Source of the DNA: Isoetes taiwanensis
Lineage: Eukaryota > Streptophyta > Lycopodiopsida > Isoetales > Isoetaceae
Direction of reading: 5' to 3'
DNA: 64,000 nucleotides
Assembly: GCA_021234155.1 (NCBI GenBank)
Contig: JAJEKV010000060.1
Span: 5,664,323 to 5,728,322, forward strand
In this document: positions 1 to 10,916 of the stretch, piece after piece
How positions within the stretch are numbered: the stretch's first letter is position 1
How the letters are laid out: every line of letters begins with the position of its first letter
Program-made: the position numbers and the translations under genes
The notes under the pieces: generated by a model
What the model was told of the DNA's origin: nothing
Seen by the model: the letters and a program-made list of their open reading frames with translations, nothing else
Database searches by the model: none

Positions 1-495
1 CAAAACCATGAAATCCAAGATTGCTTCCACCTCATAAACCTTGCATAAAACATTTCTTATGACTCCCATAGGCTGCACCTTCATTTGATTGAATGCTTTG
101 AGCATCATAGTTGTCGGTTCCATCATTTTCAATCCAACTTGAAGCATTATGTGGTAAGGCATTACATTCACTCCACTGCCGGTATCTATGTTGGCCTCTT
201 TGATTAGATATCCATTAATACTCACATCACAAAGAAATGGCCCAGGATCCTTGGATTGCCGGGCTGGTGGCTCCATTCTCCTCTTGTCAGTATCATTTGA
301 TATGATTTGTTGGACTGAAATTACTGATTTTGTTCTTCCCCCTAACTCTTGCAACAAATTTGGAGAATAATGCATCAATTGCTCAAGAGTAAGTGTAACT
401 TTAGTGGCCAAAACTTGGCTGATCACATCATCTTCATTTTGAAGTTCCTCATCCACCATAGGAGGCATCACTATGGGCTGATTTTCTTCTATAGA
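1..495 (-). pseudogene. retropepsin (protease) part of the gypsy polyprotein, incomplete
   Basis: The minus-strand frame continues without a break from the in-frame TAG at 496-498 to the window edge. It contains IDTGSGVNVMP (D-T-G around 176-186), the active-site motif of a retroviral-type aspartic protease, preceded by a stretch (PGPFLCDVSINGYLI) of the sort that leads into the first beta strand of these proteases. The protein would process the polyprotein inside the virus-like particle. The fragment is cut by the window edge, so neither the flap nor the RT can be inspected. It shares its frame with the upstream gag, so gag and protease were probably one open frame in the parent. Confidence 0.7.
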
Positions 496-1822
496 CTAAA
501 ACTGTTCTGTGGGTAGCACATTGAATTGCACCTTCTTAGGTGCTGATACCTTCAAAGCTTGTCCCTTCAAAGCCTTTGGAAAAGAGGTCTTAGTCTTCTC
601 CGCAATTGGCACTACTCTTGGTTCTTGCACCACCTTTTGTGATCTCTCGGATTTGCATTTACTTCTCCAATCTCTTCTTCTTCTTTGAAATGGGTCATGC
701 TCCACCTCAACAAATCCACAATTTACTACTGATTTTGCCTTCTCTTGCTTCTTAAGCTCCTCAATAAGAGCCTTAACTTGAGGATTATCAATGTACTTTG
801 CATCTTGAATGCGAACATCATTATTAGGAAGAGGTCTTGATTCAAACACTTTGCTTTGGTGGATACTTGTTGGTTGCCCATTCGGTTTCCCATGGATTTT
901 CCAACAAGTAGTCTCATCATGCTTGAATTTATCACATAACTTGCAATATAAATGAGCCTTACTTGGATACCATCCCTGTTTTGGCTGCACCATTGGTGTG
1001 GAACCCATTGGAACTTGTTGGGCAATTGGAGCTTGTGGCATCATTGGAACTTGTGGTATGATAGGTGCTGCCTGCATTGGTTGAATAGGAATAGATGGTG
1101 CTTGTTGCATAACAGCAAATACCGGATTGGCCCTCTCAAAGAATCTCTTCTCCCTACATTCTTGATCATTATGGCCTTTGATTTGGCATCTTGAGCAGAA
1201 TTTCGCAATCTACATGTAGCATCAGAATGTCCAATAGATCCACAATACTCACAAATAATAAACTGCACCTCCCTTGGCTTCTCACCAATTGTAAGCTTAG
1301 AAACCTTGGCTGTAATATCCTCTGTTTTATGCTCTGGAGCAGCAACTTCATGAATGTATCCCAGCTTATCTTCAGCCTTGAGAGCATACTTTTGTGCCTC
1401 TAGTAATGTTGTAGGCTGTTTGGCCTTCACCTTATGAGCAATAGCTCGTTTCAGCCCCTTCACATACCATTGGATATCCATTTCATCATTCCTTGCAATC
1501 TTCCAATGAACCACGGCTTTGAGAACCGCAATATACCTCTGATTATACTCTCTAATTGATTCATCTTCCTTTTGTGTGAAATTGGTCCACCTTTCCATAG
1601 TCTTATCCTTACCATGAACTTCTTGATAATTAGCAATGAAAGTTTTCTTTAACTCCTGATATGTCATGGTATCTGGCTGAGTTTGTGCCCATTCCTCCAC
1701 TGAATCTTGTAAAGAACTATGAAACCAAAGCAAATAATCACCAGCCGGTAACTTACATTGCTGGCAATACCTCTCAAACTTCACAATATGCTTCAAAGGA
1801 TCCCGATCTACGGATCATCAAA
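496..1822 (-). pseudogene. gag of the gypsy element, frameshifted
   Basis: Two overlapping minus-strand frames (about 1822-1110, then 1110-496) make up a capsid/nucleocapsid protein. The first half has the helical retrotransposon-gag look (for example WFHSSLQDSVEEWAQTQ and LKKTFIANYQEVHG). It ends in a zinc knuckle CEYCGSIGHSDATC (C-x2-C-x4-H-x4-C). After a frameshift near 1130-1160 comes a proline/glutamine-rich linker and a second knuckle-like motif CKLCDKFKHDETTC. A basic segment follows (KCKSERSQKV), then the TAG at 496. The first frame has no convincing ATG at its start in this copy; translation probably began nearer 1820. It is a retrotransposon protein, not a host gene. Confidence 0.75.
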
Positions 1823-2269
1823 CTTTGGAATCCCCATTGTCCGAAAACCCCATACCATAGGTGGTAATCTGACCATCTACGCCTCTTCTTGGGTTTCTTG
1901 AAATTGGAAAAATGAAATTGAATCTCCCTTCAATTTGAAAACGAAATTGGATTACCTTCTAGATCGGTAAATGGAATCAAAACCTCCGGATCCGAGAATT
2001 AGACCCCGGATCGCTCCCAAATCTGAAAACGAAATTGAATCTTGATGCAATTTTTGAGCCCAAAGATTGACTCACGGTCCCCTTCTTGTTACGATAGAAC
2101 TTGGTGGGATATCCTTCTTACTTCTTACTTCCACAAATCAATTACGGCAAAATCCCCTTCACACAAGAAATTGCTCCTTTCACAATGGTGTCGTTTTACC
2201 GAACGATCACCAATACCAATGGTAACAACTCCTTTTCAATGGAAATTCTTGTCGATCAATGGTGCGCCG

Positions 2270-2289
2270 AGCACCGCGTGGTCGCCAAA
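2270..2289 (-). other. putative primer-binding site of the gypsy element
   Basis: On the minus strand TTTGGCGACCACGC lies between the presumed LTR end and the gag leader. Some plant gypsy elements of the Tat/Ogre type have PBSs beginning TGGCGAC. The match is by eye and the exact LTR boundary is not sharply visible, so this is tentative. Confidence 0.4.
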
Positions 2290-2695
2290 TTATTAGAGCA
2301 CGAACTCTAACCTTGCAAGAAGGATGAAAAACCCAACAATCCAAGCTTAATCTATCAGAACAAGGCAATGCACAACACAAAGAATCCTCATCTCCATAGC
2401 TAGATCAAGCAAAATACCCTCTCTCAATACACCGTCTCCCTCTCTGTTCTTCTCTCTCTCTCTCTCAGATAGTACAATGATAATCGTCCCACAATGCATA
2501 CGCAGCAAATATCCCTGACGCGTGCATGCGTGTATATGTCACTCTATATACCGGATATGATGAGTGTGGTGAGTGGTGACAAGTGTGGTGAGTGGTGACG
2601 CAGTGTGGTGAGTGTGGTGAGTGGTGAGTGGTGATGAGTGTGGTGACGAGTGTGGTGAGTGGTGATGAGTGTGGTGAGTGGTGATCACCCCAACA
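2290..2695 (-). repeat. 5' LTR of the gypsy element
   Basis: On the minus strand the LTR begins TGTTGGGGTGATCACC at 2695. It contains a TATA-like box GTATATAGAG (2542-2551), then CT/GA-rich sequence (2450-2470), and ends close to 2290 just before the primer-binding site. No second LTR is in the window, so the borders rest on the TG start and the PBS position only. Confidence 0.5.
2558..2684 (+). repeat. GTGGTGAGT minisatellite inside the gypsy LTR
   Basis: About 125 bp are built almost entirely of GTGGTGAGTGGTGA and GATGAGTGTG blocks in irregular order. On the element's own strand it lies upstream of the TATA-like box. Simple slippage-type expansion is the likely origin. Confidence 0.85.
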
Positions 2696-4427
2696 AAAAC
2701 CTTGGATGCCGAACTCAATATGGCCTTATGGACGACTTAAAAATAATAAATTGCAATGTCGTTACGAAGTAGGACCATTGCAGCATGACATTTTGTAGAT
2801 ACATATTCTTACCCATACAACTTTAGGCTTGGCTGAATCCCTACAAAATTATCCATGCATATGGGGAAGAGAGAACATGGAAATCTCCTCCAATGCCTCC
2901 TTTGATAGCAACCCATGAAAATGGGAAAAAAAAAAAGGAAATTAAAAAGATTTAGATGAGATGCTTGAGATTCTGTATCCACAATGCAAAAGAAGAAAAT
3001 TCCTTGAGGGCGCCAACTAGATAGAAGGATTTTTGTCTCAAGAAAGTACGATTCAGATGCTTTGCTACATCTGAAGTAGACATACTACGCAATTGCAGAG
3101 CCCTTAAGAACTCATAAACAGAAAAAGTCACCACTTAATTCCTCCATTGGATGATATGAGTTGGGGCTTCGCCACTTCAAGGTCTTAGAGTGTAGTGCGT
3201 GCCCTAGATCTTTCTGGCAGTTCTTTAAGTGTTGCAATATCACATTTTCAATCTTCGAAGCTAAGTCGCTTGCAATGAATTCAAAATCTATTGGAGTAAA
3301 CTGAAGAGAATATGCAAGCACACCTCATACCCAAATCACAATAATTTCATAATACTACTGAAGTAAGACGAATAGAATATGCAAGCACTAAGACCATGGT
3401 GAATTTAATGTTTTAATGAGATACCATGCCATTGACCATTGAAATACCTGATTGCCATGTGTTGAAGCTATGTTATCCTACGTTCACAAAACCCACGAGC
3501 TTTAATAGCTGCAACACGAACCGCACCATCGGACTTGTTTACAATTGCAAGTGCTTCAACAGATCTTTCTTTTGCAAAGCAACCTGTAGAAGTCCAATAC
3601 AAAAACACAATAGAGAAGTTGCATGGTCCACAGAGATCCAGATTTACAATAGATAGTATGTCTAATCAGAGCACCTTGATACAGAGTTTAAGGATATTAA
3701 ATATGTTGCATGTACACAATTTATGATCCTAACAATGCAATGTCTTGAGCATATGAGTTAATCGGCATCCTTGGTAATTGTGCTGCAAATAAATTTATGC
3801 CATTTAAAATGCATGTAGAAACCAGATCAGTATTATAGCTGAAGGGGGAACTTGCAAGGATGGAAAATAGTGCAATCGCAACAACCTGCAATAAATAAAA
3901 CCAGAAAGGTCAAGTTCAGTATGTAATACATGTACCTACTCTAGATTTTACATCCTAACAATTAATTGGTTTCTAACATCTAACTTAATCATCTTAGAAC
4001 GTGAATTTCTTCAGAAATCCAAAGCTTTGGTTCGGAGACCTCTATCCCATCTAACAATAGTGTCTAGCTGAAGAAACATAATTGTTCGTACGCATTCATA
4101 CATCTTTCCAATCTTCTTTTATCAGACGTCTCCTTTCACAAGTACATATGACACCAGCATCTCCAACAAAATTTCAAGTTGCATACATGCAACAATGTCT
4201 GCGCTATCAGATCAAGCTATGAATCCTACAAACAGATCCAGAAGCACAGAAGCATGAATAGATCCTGCACCTGCACATGGAGCATGAACAGATCCGGCAC
4301 CTCCCCATCTCTATGGCAAGCTTAGTTTTCAACCTCTTTCATGGGAGCAGAGGCTTCAAATTTTCATGAGGGTTGTACTATGAGGGACTGTGCAAATTCG
4401 ACTGGAAGCCAATGCATAGTTATTCAA
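2696..4427. other. unassigned stretch with possible minus-strand exon remnants
   Basis: No gene recognised. On the minus strand 3311-3140 reads open, beginning after an acceptor-like site (TTGCATATTCTCTTCAG) with the residues FTPIDFEFIASDLASKIEN and ending at HPMEELS. 3134-2952 reads on in another frame (VTFSVYEFLRALQLRS). A third piece near 3600-3490 reads CFAKERSVEALAIVNKSDG. All look protein-like and share a strand, so they may be exons or broken pieces of one gene. I could not identify the family and no start codon or full splice chain was found. Confidence 0.25.
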
Positions 4428-4790
4428 TGCATATTCTATAAAGTTCTATAAAGATTCCTCCTAATTCTTTATGATTCTATCAAGATTCCCCTAGATTCTC
4501 AAACATTTTACGAAGATTTCCTTAGATTCTTCTATTCTCACAAAGATTCGTTTTAGATTCTCCTAGATTTTCAAAGATTATCCCAGTATTCCTCTAGTTT
4601 TTGTAAGATTCTATGTAGATTCTCCAAGATTCTATAGAGACTCCCCTAGATTCTATGAAGCTTTCCCTAGTTTCTCGAAGATTCTATCAAGTTTTTTTTA
4701 GATTCTTAAAGATCCTATGAACATTCTCTACATTCCCCAAGATTCTCTAGATTCCTCAAGGTTCTATGTAGATCTCCTACATTCCTATAG
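4428..4790. repeat. degenerate AGATTC-rich tandem array
   Basis: About 360 bp consist of imperfect copies of a roughly 20-bp unit built from AGATTCTCCTAGATTCT-like blocks with variants such as TCTATAAAGATTCC and TCTATGTAGATTC. Spacing is irregular and there is no ORF. It looks like an old minisatellite. Confidence 0.6.
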
Positions 4791-7700
4791 AGAATGAGTT
4801 TAACCTACGAAGAAGTTTGTGGGGGGACGCTTGTTATCTGGATTGGTTATTGCACATAACGTGGAGAACTGCATTAGATTCTACACGTTGGTATACACAT
4901 GATATTATTGTTTAAAATGTATTTATTTAATCTAGCAATAATCATCATCAAAGAAGAGGCAACTAATAAGCTCACCTCTAATAAGCTCACCTCTAGGTAT
5001 TTGGGGATAACATGCTCAAATGCCACAAAAATTGGAAATCAATAGACCATTTGAAGACCATGTTTAAGCATAAAAGAAATAGTCCTAAATGTTCTAGAAC
5101 CCTTTCTTGTCCTTCGTGTTCATGGCATCGCAAATCATGCCATTCACCGGCTTCCTTTTGAAACCTCAACATGTCATTTCGGGGCATCTACTATTACAGA
5201 AGGCTATACAATAGTTATAGCTTGTTCATTTCTAGGCTAGTGTGATAAGAAAATGACAAATAAAGATTCATTATACCTGAAAGAATGCATGAAGTGTATC
5301 AAGAAATGTAAAGCAACACACGTATTGCAAGATATTAGTGCATCAAATTGGGAATGAGACTCAATATTGGTCCACAATGGTTGCAATGGTTGCCACCGAA
5401 CTGAAGTTGTCAATGTCTAGACGAACGTTCTTCGCTATATTCTCTCTTTTATCTTTGCTCTGACATGAATAATTTAACAACTTTTTTGCTTTTGGTGATC
5501 ATTGTATTATGGTTGGAAAGCACTGAAAGATTGCTTTCAGAGTTCCAAAGGCAGATATATCACCATCTTTGATGGCATGTCATTTATTTATTTTTTCTAT
5601 AAGCTCTCTATGATGATCCATTCACAGTTAAGTCTTCTACCAATGAGCATTTGTTTGGAAAGATATGCATGCTAGATGTGGTCCAGTAGGATTCCAGAAG
5701 ATGGAGTTAGAACATTATTCAATGCCACCACATTTGTTTTAAACCGAAAGTGACGACAAAGGATCAATCCAAAAAAATATACACCGTGTTGCAGAGATGT
5801 CATGTGAAAGATATCTGTTTGTTTGACAGCACTTTGATGTAGGCACACATATGCCATGCGATCTGATGGTCAATGAAGTGAGTCATTCATTAAGACCTGC
5901 CCACCAAAAGTTTGTTTCCAAAAATTAAGACAACTCATGAACTTGTATCATTAGATGTTCCCAGTCTGCATCCATGCATCTAGTCGATTTGGCATTGCTC
6001 AATAGCTTTTGAAGCTATAAACCGCAAGCATGTCCAAGTTCGAGGAAAAAGAAAAATAACTGAAAATATAAACATGTAAGGAAAATTAAATATCAAGTTT
6101 AAGTAAATGGAACTAAAATAATGTTCAAATATAAACCAAGCCAACCTAGAAGGAGAGACAATGAATTGCTGATAGTAAGTTGATGTATTCAGTTAAAATA
6201 TTGTACCAGCTAAGATTATACAGGAAATTCTCAAAAGCTGCTAGAACTTTCAACTATGCAGACCTATCTTAGAGCAAATCTATCTTGTATATGAGGCACA
6301 TCCACGATGAGCTGCTAACTCTGCTAGAACTCTAAAGTCGTTGAAATATTTACCACTTACATTAGAAACACTAACAGCTCTATCAGATTCTTTAAAAAAT
6401 CACTTTAGGTTCAACATATGGAATGAGGCAGTGCACTTACACTAAACATGTCTGCTATTATGGTGCAAGGTTGTAAATAAGAGTCTGGACGAGATATATG
6501 AAGTGCAAGCACACCCATTTTTTGATAAAGATGCAAAAAGCTCGAGAAAAGAAAGCCACTCTCATGAGTATCTTGCCAACATCATTGATTTAAACCCACA
6601 GGCTAACACATGATATCTAAATCAAGCTGATGTTGCTTCAGAGAAAGAGCATCTTGATAGTTACCATCATTAATTCATCTAGTGCAGACCAAGACGCCAC
6701 ATTTTGCACAAATTTCTCAAGCAAGAAGGTACACGTTTTCATTTACTTTCTAAACTACTGCAAGGGTGTCTGAATCAAACCACACATCTGATGAAACCAC
6801 ACAAGGACAGAGCAGAAATGCATACCTTTGCAACGGGTTGCAAGAATCATTTATTATGAATGAGAGCTCCAACAACCCATGCCACCATGCCGTACAATTA
6901 AAGCTGCACAAATGCCAAATGATGGATCTTAGTACAAAATAGAAAGAATTTTCAACAGCACATGAGCCTGCAAAAAGCACTTGATTGTCAGCACTGATAA
7001 CTGGGACTGACGAGATTTTTGCCTGGTTTTCCTCCATGCCTCGGATCGTTGCCACATTTTAATAAGTGGCACTGCAATTACATAATATGAGCAAGGGCCC
7101 TACAATTACACAATTTAGAAATACTATCAACAAAGGACACGATATGCAAGTTTAAGTCTGGCTAGAGAATTCCTGACAAAAGGCATGTAGTTGAAGCCAC
7201 AGGCAGACTTGGTTCTAGTTTCTAACTGTAGCTGGGGAGCAGGTTGTAGCTGGGGAGCAGGACGACCTGGAGGAACTCCAGCTTAATCAGTTTATTACAT
7301 CGCCTAATATTTTGTGCTAGCCCCTAGCTGCATACCTCCGTATACTATCCGTGCCATTAGATACTTCAGAAATTGATGCTGGTTTGCTGTGTGGGAGGCA
7401 ACCATCTGCTTCATCAACCTATCTACAATGGCATCTTCGCTTATGCTACAGAAGCAATTTATCATAGCGTTGCAAAGTCAAGAACTTTTGATAAAGATGC
7501 AAAAAGTTCAAGAAAAGAACTTCTCAAGATGTCTGGCATTATGATGGTCGAATTTTTCAATTTAAGACTTGAACTTTGTTCGTGGTGTCATCATGTTTTT
7601 CTTTAGTATAGCGCCAAGCAATCCATCGCTATACGTGTTGTGATAATGTAGAGGCTTGTCAATGGCCCTCGGCGTTATTTGTAGCAGCCATGATTGTTCC

Positions 7701-7940
7701 TCTTCAAATTTGCCTTTTAAATGCCCAACCAATGGGGTGATGCCACATCGACCCCCATAAAACAATAGTTTCAAAAGGATCTACAAAAGACGGTTTCAGT
7801 GGTTACTAAGGATTTAGAGCTGCTTGATTTAGAACCCCATTTTATAGTACCCCATTCCTTCATGTTGTTTGTTTCGTTGTGACCATTGCATTATTATGTG
7901 CATGCCCCTATGTGTAGCCAGCTTTGCTGCACATAAGTGA
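4791..7940. other. AT-rich intergenic sequence, no identifiable gene
   Basis: No convincing gene is seen. A weak minus-strand open stretch at 7055-6750 contains VATIRGMEENQAKISSVP but uses no ATG and runs into low-information sequence. A minus-strand open stretch at 5187-4993 is similarly unsupported. A 34-bp block starting TTTTGATAAAGATGC occurs at 6520-6553 and again at 7486-7519 with two differences. A 15-bp direct repeat GTAGCTGGGGAGCAG sits at about 7228-7261. Confidence 0.4.
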
Positions 7941-7984
7941 ATTGCTGAGAGAGGAGAAAATGCCGATTCTCCTCTCTCAGCAAT
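7941..7984. repeat. perfect 18-bp inverted repeat with 8-nt loop
   Basis: The arm ATTGCTGAGAGAGGAGAA (7941-7958) is followed by an 8-nt spacer and its exact reverse complement (7967-7984). Transcribed RNA would form an 18-bp hairpin. Flanking sequence continues with CTCTCTCT. There is no T-run that would suggest a terminator. It could be a MITE core, a small-RNA precursor or a chance palindrome in a CT/GA-rich region. Confidence 0.8.
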
Positions 7985-9399
7985 TCTCTCTCTCTTTAGG
8001 GGAGGGGCTTCTCCCTGTTTGGTTTGCCAATTTGGCGTCTTTTTCCATGTTGTGAATGTTCTTCCCCGATCTTGTCCCCTTTTTTGCCATCTTTCAACCT
8101 TCGACCTCGATTCCATTTTAATAAGAAAGTTCTCTTTTTATCGAGAACTTTTGTCTGTTTTCATGCGAGCTCTTATTCGAGAATGCCATCGATCCGAGCC
8201 ATCAGATTGGAATTCTTAAATGGGCGAGCATGCATCTCTCCCATGCATGCATGCATTTTCTGGGGATCTGGTTCATTTGGGGATCGCTATTTCTTGCAGG
8301 TTCTTCATCGACTTCTCATCGGCATTTTCTCCTCTCTTAGCAGTTCCCTTGACTCCCACCCACCCTCCCTTCATATGTATATTAATTATTATAAATGTTA
8401 TTTTTCTGTCACGTGGCACGCATGACTAGCCCCTCGTTCTTTCGAGGTGTAAATATTGTTTTTGTCGCCATGGCACGCGTGACCAGCCCCTCGCTTTTCG
8501 GCATTTTTTCTTTATTGGTTTTTTCTTGGTGATGTGCAGGTCCAGGGGTGATGCGCGACTTTGGTATTCTATGCGGGAGCATGGTTTTTTTTTTGTGGGA
8601 ACGTTTAGCGACCTTTGCGTTGTCAGGAGTCTCTTCTTGAGATTTTATCATTTGGGTCTTTCCTCGAAAACCCGAAAAGGGCGGGTTTTTTTAATCCCCG
8701 ACGATAAACTCTCTCCGCAGTACACTAGCCAACATCTGTAGCACACAATTTTATTTGGGGTCCAGGTGTTATAACTGGATATTCCCTATGTTTTTCATTT
8801 TTTGGGTAGCCTGCGATATGCAGCTACACATTCTATACCATTATAGAAAAACTGTTGAGATGAATGAAGAGGTTTTTGTCGTTTTCATGCAAGCCCCATT
8901 CTAGAATTACATGTATGTCTTAGAATTTCATTTAGTATGACTATCAACAAGGTGACGGATCAGGACCTGCAGTTGCACTAATCGACAAAAAACGCGATTT
9001 TTTAGCTAAATTCATGCGATTTTCAGGTGCCCGAAGATAATTTTCATTTTTGAGACGCAATTTTAGGGTTAAATTACGTAAAAAATGGGCTAAAAGATAA
9101 AATGGAGGTGCCATTTTTGGGCTTAAAAATAACGAAAAATTTTGAAAAAATTATGCAAAATGTAAAAAAGGCCAAAAAAAAAAAAAAACAACAAGCTATT
9201 CAATAATTGAGACCCAACGATATAACAAAAAACCGTGGTAGATAGAAAAAACAAGAGATTTAAAAATGTATTGAGCCTCTATGTGCATGGAGAAGTTACC
9301 TTACAAAACTTGCCCTTGTTAAGGGTCTATGCGCACATAGCATTTTAGCTTTATATGTTTACATCGGGACAACAAAATGATGCCTTTAAAGACAAAACA
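7985..9399. other. intergenic stretch, no supported gene
   Basis: The first 750 bp are less AT-rich and give several overlapping short ORFs, none with recognisable domains. A 22-bp block GGCACGCATGACTAGCCCCTCG at 8415 recurs as GGCACGCGTGACCAGCCCCTCG at 8472. A CATG-rich run lies at 8228-8254. From 8980 onward the sequence is AT-rich with A-runs and holds nothing I can name. Confidence 0.4.
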
Positions 9400-10090
9400 C
9401 TACAGAAGAATTTTATGGCCACTAAGAAGCACTGGATCCAGGGTATCATCATACTCATCAATTCCCTTTGCATCATTTGTGCTTGTATTGAAATCTTCAT
9501 TATCAGTTAGGGAGCTCGAAAAACTATAATCTCTAGCAGCATCATCCTCGGCATTGTCCTCATCAGAGCTTTCCTCGCACAGAGACTTTAGCAAGTCCAC
9601 TATTTTCTTGTGTACCTTATTATTGACCTTAAGAATAAAGTCATACGCCAAGACCTGAGTTTTGTTCAGGTCTTTTTCCCCTTCTTAACGTGGATAATGA
9701 CGGGATCATACCAACTGGTGTAAGGATTATCCGCGATGGTAGCATACCAATGAATGTTCACAGTAGAGGGGACATTTATCTTTTAAAATGATATCTTTAA
9801 CCCTTGCAATCCAGAAAAGTCAATTCTTATCGTCGTCTGTAGACGGCACATCAGTCAACATGCCTTTGGTAAGATCTGCAAGCTTTTCAGGAGTTAGAGA
9901 TTCTTTTTCTCATGCCTAGCCCCAAGATACATTCCACGATTCTCTGCTTCTTTCGTGTTTTCCATGGTGTTGAACACGAACTCTTGATCTGTTGTCTCTT
10001 GATTGACACACTTTTTCTTTCAAGCCATTGGAAGGGAATTCTTACACATTGCTCTTCAAGAATTTAGTTACATCAGCCATGTTAGCAAAG
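9400..10090 (-). pseudogene. decayed coding segment with acidic C-terminus, possibly DUF7869-related
   Basis: On the minus strand the segment 9700-9400 is open and ends with a serine/aspartate/glutamate-rich tail (CEESSDEDNAEDDAARDYSF). Upstream, in broken frames, are FWIARVKDIILKDKCP and PYTSWYDPVIIHVKKGKK, which resemble the C-terminal part of DUF7869-type plant proteins where a short beta-rich module follows the catalytic-like region. The sense strand has several stops and frameshifts. Family assignment is a weak inference; presence of a degraded coding sequence is more secure. Confidence 0.35.
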
Positions 10091-10738
10091 AACATTTCCT
10101 ACCAGAACTTATCTTCTTCCTTAAGGTACTTAAGCCTTATGCAATTAAATTGAGAGATATTACTCATTTTTACAAGTGAGAAAATTAATTCACACATCAA
10201 ATTAACATTATTTATAAAACAACCTATCAATAAAAATTTGAAAAGGAGTTTGATGTAATAACCCACAACTATCACGTAGTAGTACTGTAAATTGTGAATT
10301 TTATTTCCTTCTAATGGACCCGGACCCATATGTAATAAAAAACATAATTTTTGCTTCTACATATCTTTCACAAGACAAAAAAAAATCCTGAGCTTTATTC
10401 ACGTGTGGTCTTTAACCTTTTTTTCTCTCCTTTTGCAATTTATGTTCTGATCCCTGCATGAATAAAAATTTAATTTCTAGAAAAACATTAAAACACAAAA
10501 CATTTTTAACATGCATTATGGAATAATAGGATCCCAAAACAATGTGAAATTAAAAATCGCCCAAAATTGTAACTGTCTACATGCTGCAATTGTAACTATC
10601 GACATGCTGCAAGCTGCAAGAGATATAGATAAAGGTCATTGTGTGCAGTATTTGATTGATGGTTGCATGCTTAATCTTGTGAAGCGGACTTGCCAAACAA
10701 TGAATGCCTCAAAATTCTGCAATTTAAAACACAACAGT
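10091..10738. other. AT-rich spacer
   Basis: No gene recognised. Short ORFs on both strands have no domain or splice context. A purely local imperfect repeat (TGTAACTGTCTACATGCTGCAA, then TGTAACTATCGACATGCTGCAA in part) lies near 10568-10615. Confidence 0.4.
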
Positions 10739-10916
10739 AGGCACGGCCACATGATGGTTTTCCTTACCCCCTCCATGTACGTTTCCCCATACGAGAGAGG
10801 AGGGGGCCTCCAACAAAGAGGAAAGGGCCTCCAAAAATCTTAAGAAAATTATAAGGAGGGAAGTGGGGGGCCTCCACCCCAGGGGGTACCAAAAAAAAGT
10901 TCATGTGGTCGTGCCT
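10739..10916. mobile_element. MITE with long terminal inverted repeats and AGT target duplication
   Basis: The left end AGGCACGGCCACATGA and the right end TCATGTGGTCGTGCCT are inverted repeats with one mismatch over 16 bp. The match extends inward imperfectly to GGTACCCCCT-like sequence. The 178-bp unit is flanked by AGT on both sides (10736-10738 and 10917-10919). The interior has no ORF of note and repeats GGGCCTCC three times. Size, inverted ends and a short target duplication define a MITE. The 3-bp duplication could point to PIF/Harbinger or CACTA type; a TA duplication (Tc1/mariner) is possible if the ends are set 2 bp further in. Confidence 0.7.

Larger units (their letters stand above)
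1..2695 (-). mobile_element. 5' part of a degraded Ty3/gypsy-like LTR retrotransposon
   Basis: Read on the minus strand, the segment runs LTR (about 2695 to 2290), a putative primer-binding site, a gag region with two CCHC knuckles, and an aspartic protease carrying DTGS. Reverse transcriptase and everything downstream lie beyond the left edge of the window. The order LTR-gag-protease and the protease context IDTGSGVNVMP fit Ty3/gypsy elements, perhaps of the Tat/Athila/Ogre kind, but without the RT the lineage is not fixed. At least one frameshift (near 1130-1160) and one in-frame TAG (496-498) show that this copy is defective. Confidence 0.75.

Noticed and set aside
2558-2684. CRISPR-like array
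   Set aside because: The units are contiguous and irregular, with no spacers; it is a minisatellite inside an LTR of a eukaryotic genome.
8019-8429. Overlapping plus-strand ORFs of 66-133 codons
   Set aside because: No domains and mutually overlapping frames; no splice sites or conservation visible.
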